Assembly (NCBI GenBank): GCA_002071415.1
Contig: MWFC01000009.1
Span: forward strand, 1-56,056
Direction of reading: 5' to 3'
Length of the DNA stretch: 56,056 nucleotides
Source of the DNA: Bacteroidetes bacterium ADurb.Bin012
GTDB lineage: Bacteria; Bacteroidota; Bacteroidia; Bacteroidales; TTA-H9
Part shown: positions 50,886 to 56,056 of the stretch, piece by piece
Layout of the letters: each line of letters starts with the position of its first letter
How positions within the stretch are numbered: position 1 is the stretch's first letter
The notes under the pieces: model-generated
The model's input: the letters and a program-made list of their open reading frames with translations, nothing else
The model's database searches: none
What the model was told of the DNA's origin: nothing
Position numbers and translations under genes: made by a program

Positions 50886-51470
50886 TTATCGCAGAGGAAT
50901 TTTGTAAGTAAATCCGAAAGAAGGAGAAATAAAGGGAGAACTATTGGCAATAGGAGGAGAAGGCGCAATAAGGCCCATGCTCAAATTTTCAGAAATATCG
51001 AAAGATGAAAGGTGAGCATCTACACTAGCATCTACGGCATTTAAAATATAGATGAATCCGGCGATAATGTAACTGAGTTCCATGTTTCGACGGTAATAAT
51101 CTCTTTGAACGCGTAGCTGATCGGCAGTATATTTCACCGCATAATCGTTGGGTGGGTCGCCTGTAAGGTTGTTAATCTTGAAGTTATAGGCATCTTTAAA
51201 CTTGTGATATTCATCTCCATTGATGATGGCAAAATATCCGGTTGCTGCAAAGCCAGTGTATATGATGGGAATTTTCCAGTACTTATGATTATAAGCCTGT
51301 CCCATACCCGGTAAAACCAACGATAATATGGTAGCCGTTCGGGGAGAGCGTGATGGTCGAACTCGAACAACAGTATCCTGCTGGGCTGAGCATATAGAAG
51401 GGAATAAAAACAAAATACAAAGGAAGAGAATTACATTTCTGAATCCTGCCATAGAAAGAAAGTTTGGCAT
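50886..51470 (-). CDS. DUF5683 membrane protein
   Basis: A 194-residue exported or membrane protein of DUF5683, restricted to Bacteroidota. After the signal peptide or N-terminal helix (VILFLCILFLFPSICSAQ) come RSPRTATILSLVLPGMGQAY, the YNHKYWKIPIIYTGFAATGY segment and a helical region with NAVDASVDAHL, all typical of the family. The ATG lies 4 bp after the parB stop; ATG 51452 is an alternative. This parA-parB-DUF5683 order is common in the phylum. Function unknown; an envelope role is likely. Confidence 0.88.
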   Translation of the reverse strand: MPNFLSMAGFRNVILFLCILFLFPSICSAQQDTVVRVRPSRSPRTATILSLVLPGMGQAYNHKYWKIPIIYTGFAATGYFAIINGDEYHKFKDAYNFKINNLTGDPPNDYAVKYTADQLRVQRDYYRRNMELSYIIAGFIYILNAVDASVDAHLSSFDISENLSMGLIAPSPPIANSSPFISPSFGFTYKIPLR

Positions 51471-51474
51471 GGAG

Positions 51475-52380
51475 TTACTGCAGGAGCGAAACGATTTTCC
51501 GAAACTCCTCGTCGTTGTCGAATCGGATGATGATTTGTCCCTTGCCTTTAGCGTTACGGTTTATTTGAACCTCAGATCCAAACTTTTCGGCAAGATGGTC
51601 TTTGACAGATCGATATGAATCGGGCAGGACAGGTTTTTCGTTGGGTAATTTTTTAATTTCCGTTTCCTGACTTACCTGGGCTTTTTTCAAATCGCGCACC
51701 CATTGTTCAACCTGGCGGACAGAAAGGTCGTGATCGATAATTTCTTTCAGAATTATCAATTGATCTTCGATATCTTCGACGTTGATGATTGCCCGAGCGT
51801 GTCCCATGCTGATTTGGACATCGCGAATGGCTATTTGAACCTCGGGAGGAAGTTTTAACAGGCGGGTATAATTAACGACCGTGGAGCGGTTTTGACCTAC
51901 CTTGCTGGCCACATCATTGACAGGAATTCCCACTTCTTCGATGAGTCGCTGATAGCTCATGGCTATTTCCAGTGGGTTCAGGTCGTCGCGATGAATATTT
52001 TCCACGAGTGCCATTTCGAGCATTTCCTCGTCATTGGCAATACGGATGTAAGCAGGTATCTTTTCGAGGCCAGCCATCTTAGAAGCTCTAAGCCTGCGCT
52101 CGCCTGTAATCAATTGATACTTATCGTATCCCATTTTTCTGACGGTAATGGGTTGAATGATGCCCTGCTGGTGAATGGATTCGGCCAATTCGTTCAAAGA
52201 GGCTTCTTCGAATTCAGATCTTGGTTGAAAAGGATTAGCTTCGATTTTATCAATTTCGATTTCGGCTATGGCTCCTGCCACAAATTCTCCCGAAATATCT
52301 CTCGAAGTAATATCGGTTTCGGGACTCTGCAATATTGCGCTCAGCCCTCGCCCCAAGGCCGATTTCTTATTAGTTGTCAT
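51475..52380 (-). CDS. parB: Chromosome-partitioning protein ParB
   Basis: A 301-residue centromere-binding CTPase that loads on parS and spreads. The N-terminal domain has IEANPFQPRSEF, the CTP-binding TGERRLRASKMAGL and ENIHRDDLNPLEIAMSYQRL. The central helix-turn-helix is DVASKVGQNRSTVVNYTRLL, and the C-terminal dimerisation domain closes the protein. It overlaps parA by 11 bp, so the two are translated together. No parS consensus (TGTTTCACGTGAAACA-like) was found in the window. Confidence 0.95.
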   Translation of the reverse strand: MTTNKKSALGRGLSAILQSPETDITSRDISGEFVAGAIAEIEIDKIEANPFQPRSEFEEASLNELAESIHQQGIIQPITVRKMGYDKYQLITGERRLRASKMAGLEKIPAYIRIANDEEMLEMALVENIHRDDLNPLEIAMSYQRLIEEVGIPVNDVASKVGQNRSTVVNYTRLLKLPPEVQIAIRDVQISMGHARAIINVEDIEDQLIILKEIIDHDLSVRQVEQWVRDLKKAQVSQETEIKKLPNEKPVLPDSYRSVKDHLAEKFGSEVQINRNAKGKGQIIIRFDNDEEFRKIVSLLQ

Positions 52381-53185
52381 GGAAATTCAAGTTATTTTGA
52401 TTTAATGGGGAATGTTTGGTAAGGTTATTTTTCTGCAGAATTTCTCTGGCCAGATTCAGATGGTTTGCAGTTCCAACGCAATCGGCATCAAACATGATGA
52501 TTGACTGGCCGAAACTGGGAGCTTCGCTCAAGCGTGTATTTCTATTGATGATGGTGTCGAAGACCATGGTTTGAAAGTGCATCTTTACTTCTTCGACAAC
52601 CTGCCGAGCAAGCCTCAAACGGCCATCATACATGGTAAGCAATATCCCTTCAATGTCGAGATTGGTGTTAAGGCGCGATTGAACGATTTTTATGGTATTC
52701 AGAAGCTTTCCGAGGCCCTCGAGGGCAAAATATTCGCATTGAACCGGGATAATGACCGAATCGGCAGCTACCAATGCATTCACCGTAATCAAACCCAGCG
52801 AAGGAGAACAATCGATAAAGATAAAGTCATAAGAATCTTTAATGGGAGACAGAACTTTCCGCATCATTTTTTCTCTGTTGGGCAGGTTGATCATTTCGAT
52901 TTCTGCACCCACCAGATCGATATGTGCAGGGATGAGATCGAGATTGGGGGTTTCGGTTGTCAAAATGATCTTAGCCGCATCGATATCGCCAATAATGCAT
53001 TCGTATATGCTAGAAGTAATATTACGAGGATCGAAACCAAGGCCAGAGGTGGCATTTGCCTGAGGGTCAGCATCTACCAATAAAGTTTTGAATTCCAATA
53101 CGGCCAGGCTGGCTCCCAGATTGATCGCCGTCGTCGTTTTGCCTACACCACCTTTTTGGTTCGCAATTGCGATAATTTTACCCAT
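52370..53185 (-). CDS. parA: Chromosome-partitioning ATPase ParA
   Basis: A 271-residue Walker-type ATPase that moves ParB-parS complexes over the nucleoid. It has the deviant Walker A motif NQKGGVGKTTTAINLGASL at residues 9-27, Walker A' VDADPQANATSGLG, and Walker B FIFIDCSPSLGLIT. The 271-residue length fits chromosomal Soj-type ParA. A -7 box candidate (TAATTTTG, 53220-53227, minus strand) lies 34 bp upstream. Confidence 0.96.
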   Translation of the reverse strand: MGKIIAIANQKGGVGKTTTAINLGASLAVLEFKTLLVDADPQANATSGLGFDPRNITSSIYECIIGDIDAAKIILTTETPNLDLIPAHIDLVGAEIEMINLPNREKMMRKVLSPIKDSYDFIFIDCSPSLGLITVNALVAADSVIIPVQCEYFALEGLGKLLNTIKIVQSRLNTNLDIEGILLTMYDGRLRLARQVVEEVKMHFQTMVFDTIINRNTRLSEAPSFGQSIIMFDADCVGTANHLNLAREILQKNNLTKHSPLNQNNLNFHDN

Positions 53186-53219
53186 AAAAATATATTCGAG
53201 AAATGGAACTTTCCATCAG

Positions 53220-53227
53220 CAAAATTA
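53220..53227 (-). promoter_or_regulatory. -7 box TAATTTTG for parAB
   Basis: A TAnnTTTG match 34 bp before the parA ATG; a second overlapping-type box TATATTTG is at 53230-53237. The -33 element is unclear for both. Confidence 0.35.
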
Positions 53228-53314
53228 AACAAATATATGTCTGCTTTACCTAAAATTAGGCTATCCTATCGGCTGATTCAATGTAACAAACTGATTGATA
53301 ATTTATTTACTTGT

Positions 53315-53647
53315 TCAGGGGGAATCTTTTGAGCCGAAAGCATTCGGTGGAGAAGGGAAATTCGAAATGTCAGGATGTCGTTTGAGATAATCCTTCAGAA
53401 ATTTCTCCACTTCCCGAAAAGAATTCATGAAATTATCCATATCTTCGGAAAATACGATAACCCTATTGCGCTCATAATAAAACTTGCCATTGCGGTTGTT
53501 GAACTTGCGTTTGCTCTCGGTCAAAGTCAAAACAAGATTGTTTTCGCTGGATTTTACATCGAGGTAATATCGTCTATTCCTTGCTATGATGGTTCTTGAA
53601 AATAAATCTAAGTAACCTTTGTTTGTTTTTTCTCTTTCATTCATCAT
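53315..53647 (-). CDS. DUF3276 / PUR-like nucleic-acid-binding protein
   Basis: A 110-residue small basic protein of the DUF3276 family, which adopts a PUR-alpha-like fold that binds single-stranded nucleic acid. Visible are the repeated beta-beta-beta-alpha pattern: RTIIARNRRYYLDVKSSENN, LVLTLTESKRKFNN and RNRVIVFSEDMDNFMNSFRE. Start codon 53647 and the adjacent ATG (53644) are both possible. The C-terminus is Pro/Ser-rich and likely disordered. Found almost only in Bacteroidota and some spirochaetes; the physiological role is unknown. Confidence 0.88.
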   Translation of the reverse strand: MMNEREKTNKGYLDLFSRTIIARNRRYYLDVKSSENNLVLTLTESKRKFNNRNGKFYYERNRVIVFSEDMDNFMNSFREVEKFLKDYLKRHPDISNFPSPPNAFGSKDSP

Positions 53648-53763
53648 TTTAATTACTTATAATTTTAATGAGACAAAAATAGTGGGATGAATCCCGACAT
53701 GCAAAATTTTCCATTAAAAATTTAGATTAAGATTTAGAAACAGAAATTCCGAGGTTCTCGATT

Positions 53764-53795
53764 GTTGTGAGCCACTTGATAATGATGTATTTTTG
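53764..53795 (+). promoter_or_regulatory. nusB promoter (GTTG-N20-TATTTTTG)
   Basis: The -7 box TATTTTTG at 53788-53795 is an exact match, with GTTG at 53764-53767 twenty bp upstream. The leader would be about 22 nt. Confidence 0.5.
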
Positions 53796-53824
53796 CAGCC
53801 GTAAAAAAATGCTCCTTCTCAAAC

Positions 53825-54949
53825 ATGCTTACACGACGTCATCTTAGAATCAAGGTTTTGCAAGCTTTATATGCCTATTTCCAGTCTGATAATCATGAGA
53901 TAGACCTTGCTGAGAAGCAATTATTCAGCAGCATCCAGCATATTTACGATCTTGCTATTTATCAAATTTCTTTCTTATTGAATTTATCGAGATTTGCTGA
54001 AGAACGTCTGGAAGATGCCAAATTAAAATTCAGACCCAATGAGGAAGATTTGAACCCCAATACTCGTTTTATCGAAAATGCTTTCTTAAAAAAACTCGAG
54101 AGCAATCAGAGCCTGATGAAGCATATTCAGAAGATAAAAATTTCATGGACAGAGTATGAAGATGTTACCAGAAGAATTTACAAAACCTTGAGATCGTCGA
54201 AAGAATATCAGGAATATATGGCAAAATCTCAAATCAGTTTTCGTGAGGATAAAGATTTCATTGTTCATATATTTAATCGGTTGATTGTTTCTGATATTGG
54301 ATTGCAAGCCATTTTCGAAGAAAAGAACATTTTCTGGACCAATGATATCCACGAAGAGACCATTTTACTCAACAAAGAAATTCTGGCTTCGGAAAATTCC
54401 GATCATCTGGCCGATAGAGAAATACTTCTGAAAATTTATCGTAAGGAAGGGAATGAAAACGAGGACATTGAGGTGGTATGCCATGAACAAAGTATTTACG
54501 AAGCCAATGATTATTCCATAGCTGCATGGCTTGCCAATCGCATTCTAAATCATTTAAAAGAGAAATTGGACGAATCGGCTCCGCTTCCACCCTTGCTGAA
54601 AACTTCTGACATTACCGAGGAAAACGACAGGGAGTTCCTGTTGGGTCTTTTTCGAAAAACAATTCTTCATGATGAAGATTACGATGAATATATTAGTGAA
54701 AAGATTATCAACTGGGATCTCGAACGAATTGCCATCATGGATGCCATAATATTGAAAATGGCTATTACCGAAATCCTCGAATTCCCCTATATTCCAATCA
54801 AGGTGAGTATGAACGAATACATTGAACTGGCAAAAATCTACAGTACACCTCGCAGCAGCCAGTTTATCAATGGGATGCTCGATAAGATCGTCGATTCGCT
54901 GAAGGAAAAGAATCTGATAAAAAAATCAGGCCGGGGACTTTTGGAGTAA
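53825..54949 (+). CDS. nusB: Transcription antitermination protein NusB, extended form
   Basis: A 374-residue protein whose C-terminal part (about 265-360) is the NusB helical domain: FRKTILHDEDYDEYISEKII, NWDLERIAIMDAIILKMAIT and KVSMNEYIELAKIYSTPRSS, then FINGMLDKI. The N-terminus starts MLTRRHLRIKVLQALYAYFQ, also NusB-like, and the long helical middle region is the Bacteroidota-type insertion; E. coli NusB is only 139 residues. It would act with NusE in rRNA antitermination. It ends 16 bp from the convergent RNase H gene. Confidence 0.93.
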   Translation: MLTRRHLRIKVLQALYAYFQSDNHEIDLAEKQLFSSIQHIYDLAIYQISFLLNLSRFAEERLEDAKLKFRPNEEDLNPNTRFIENAFLKKLESNQSLMKHIQKIKISWTEYEDVTRRIYKTLRSSKEYQEYMAKSQISFREDKDFIVHIFNRLIVSDIGLQAIFEEKNIFWTNDIHEETILLNKEILASENSDHLADREILLKIYRKEGNENEDIEVVCHEQSIYEANDYSIAAWLANRILNHLKEKLDESAPLPPLLKTSDITEENDREFLLGLFRKTILHDEDYDEYISEKIINWDLERIAIMDAIILKMAITEILEFPYIPIKVSMNEYIELAKIYSTPRSSQFINGMLDKIVDSLKEKNLIKKSGRGLLE

Positions 54950-54965
54950 ACCTTCAGGAGGCCTT

Positions 54966-55601
54966 CTACTTTCGACCGAAATCGGCTGGATTTTCTCCCC
55001 ATTGTTCGGTATCCCATTTCAAGATTTGGTTATCCCATTCGTTGTTTTGCAGCCAATTTTCGGCGCGTATTATAAGCTCGAACAAATATTTATTGTTTTC
55101 ATTTTCAGTCAATTTAGTTTTAGCTTTTCGATTCTTTATCCATTGCATGGCATTGCGGGAATCGGAGTAAATGGGCAGGTTCAAACCCTTCTTCTTGCAC
55201 ATTGCCAAGGCATGAACAATAGCAAGGAACTCCCCAATATTATTGGTTCCATCCTTGAAAGGCCCTTGATGGAAAAGCTGTCTCCGGCTTGCAGTATCCA
55301 CACCTTGGTATTCGAGAAGCCCCGGATTACCCGAACAAGCCGCATCGACACAAATGCTCGGTAAAATAATCTCAGAGCTGACAATTTCTTTATGATCTTC
55401 GTCCTCTCGAGATGGCTCACTCGGTTTGATATATTTTTCGGGGGATTGGGCGAATGCCTCTCTGGCAGATTCCTCATCATAAAAACCCTTGTAAAATGCT
55501 CCTTGAAAACCTTTCACTCTTTCCAGGCATTCTTCCCAGGAATCCACAACTCCTGGCTGCGTTCCCCTCCAGATTACATAATATTTATATTTCTTCTTCA
55601 T
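54966..55601 (-). CDS. Ribonuclease H with N-terminal viroplasmin (hybrid-binding) domain
   Basis: A 211-residue RNase H type 1 that cuts RNA in RNA-DNA hybrids. Residues 1-48 (KYYVIWRGTQPGVVDSWEEC, VKGFQGAFYKGF) are the caulimovirus-viroplasmin-like hybrid-binding domain seen in eukaryotic RNase H1. The catalytic domain has the first Asp in CVDAACSGNPG, Glu in NNIGEFLAIVHA, Asp in IYSDSRNAMQWI and the final Asp in NPADFGRK, so it should be active. It is single and convergent with nusB. Confidence 0.92.
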   Translation of the reverse strand: MKKKYKYYVIWRGTQPGVVDSWEECLERVKGFQGAFYKGFYDEESAREAFAQSPEKYIKPSEPSREDEDHKEIVSSEIILPSICVDAACSGNPGLLEYQGVDTASRRQLFHQGPFKDGTNNIGEFLAIVHALAMCKKKGLNLPIYSDSRNAMQWIKNRKAKTKLTENENNKYLFELIIRAENWLQNNEWDNQILKWDTEQWGENPADFGRK

Positions 55602-56056
55602 TCTATCGTATTATGAACTTAAAACATTAAAAAAACAGCTTATTCATCACTTCATTAGGTACAAATATTTCGTTATTACCGAAAAACAAACGAAACCCTT
55701 TCACCACTTTCAATAAAAGGCATTCGAAAGTAACATAACTGGTTATCATTTCATATTGAATACAAAATTAGGACAATCTCATCGAAAAATAACGAAATGT
55801 TCCGAGGGAAGAATTATACCCACATATTTTTATTAAAAAATTCGACAGATCTGTTATCTCGATACACCCCGATGGAGTACTTGACGATCGATGGATAATA
55901 GGTGGCCAAACAGGGCTGAGCTTGTCGAAGCCCGTATCGTTGCCATAATAAATCAATTTCGTGTGCTCTGCTATTTTGGTTTCTTTCTCTTTCTCTTTCT
56001 CTTTCTCTTTCTCTATCCCCTTCCCTATCCCTATCTCACTTTTTCCTATTTTTTCT
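55602..56056. other. Window-edge region with repeats, no gene seen
   Basis: No coding frame is supported. It contains a hairpin GGGCT-GAGCTTGTCGA-AGCCC (55913-55933), like widespread intergenic REP-type sequences, and ends in a TTTCTC microsatellite followed by more pyrimidine-rich DNA. Confidence 0.6.
55984..56013. repeat. (TTTCTC)5 microsatellite
   Basis: Five perfect copies of TTTCTC, then degenerate CTATCCC-type repeats to about 56038. Not coding; likely prone to slippage. Confidence 0.85.

Overview
The window is about 56 kb of an AT-rich (roughly 40% GC by eye) chromosome from a member of the Bacteroidota. Supporting signs are SusC/SusD pairs, a type IX secretion (T9SS) C-terminal domain, GldA, a PUR-like DUF3276 protein, DUF5683 beside ParAB, a tmRNA with a GNNYNYAMAA-type tag, start codons mostly without Shine-Dalgarno sequences, and repeated TAnnTTTG (-7) promoter boxes, some with TTTG about 20 bp upstream. 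Core genes (metK, tmRNA, rplM-rpsI-rpsB-tsf, rplS, rpmE, parAB, nusB) show it is chromosomal. The genus cannot be named from sequence alone.

Layout. 1-1250: the 3' part of an IS4/IS1634-type transposase running in from the left edge, abutting what looks like the gene for small ribosomal protein THX with its normal start lost. 1267-4190: GlmU-like sugar nucleotidyltransferase, ribosomal protein L31 type B, and a LuxC-type acyl-CoA reductase. 4271-7000: a secreted protein of unknown function, then an ECF sigma / anti-sigma-like / Spy-like triplet. 7041-13230: NagZ-like GH3 fused to a serine hydrolase, a cation diffusion facilitator, two membrane proteins (one a rhomboid protease) and a beta-barrel protein. 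13427-18117: lipoprotein, tmRNA, two overlapping small unknown genes, metK behind a probable SAM-II-type riboswitch, and gldA. 18118-18830 has no convincing gene. 18888-21623: ribosomal protein and EF-Ts cluster. 21953-26142: a MacA-like / MacB-like permease / TolC efflux operon that encodes no ATPase. 26234-27409: peroxiredoxin and L19.

27778-38968 is a polysaccharide-utilisation locus, probably for an alpha-glucan: a large (alpha/alpha)6-barrel glycosidase, then on the other strand SusC, a SusD with two extra SusE/F-like starch-binding modules inserted in its middle, and SusE, with a divergent LacI regulator and two overlapping LacI-type palindromes in the intergenic region. 39441-46394 holds an unusual lipoprotein and a giant T9SS-exported adhesin-like protein with nine SprB-type repeats. 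46610-49514 is a serA - four-helix-bundle - DUF1015 cluster (serC is absent here). 49803-50555 is an SDR dehydrogenase with an atypically perfect Shine-Dalgarno. 50886-55601 holds DUF5683, ParB, ParA, DUF3276, NusB and RNase H. The right edge is a short (TTTCTC)n tract.

No single new system is proven. The points most worth a second look are the modular SusD, the SAM-II-like leader on metK, the IS-THX junction, the unknown overlapping gene pair at 14966-15426 and the unknown lipoprotein at 39441.
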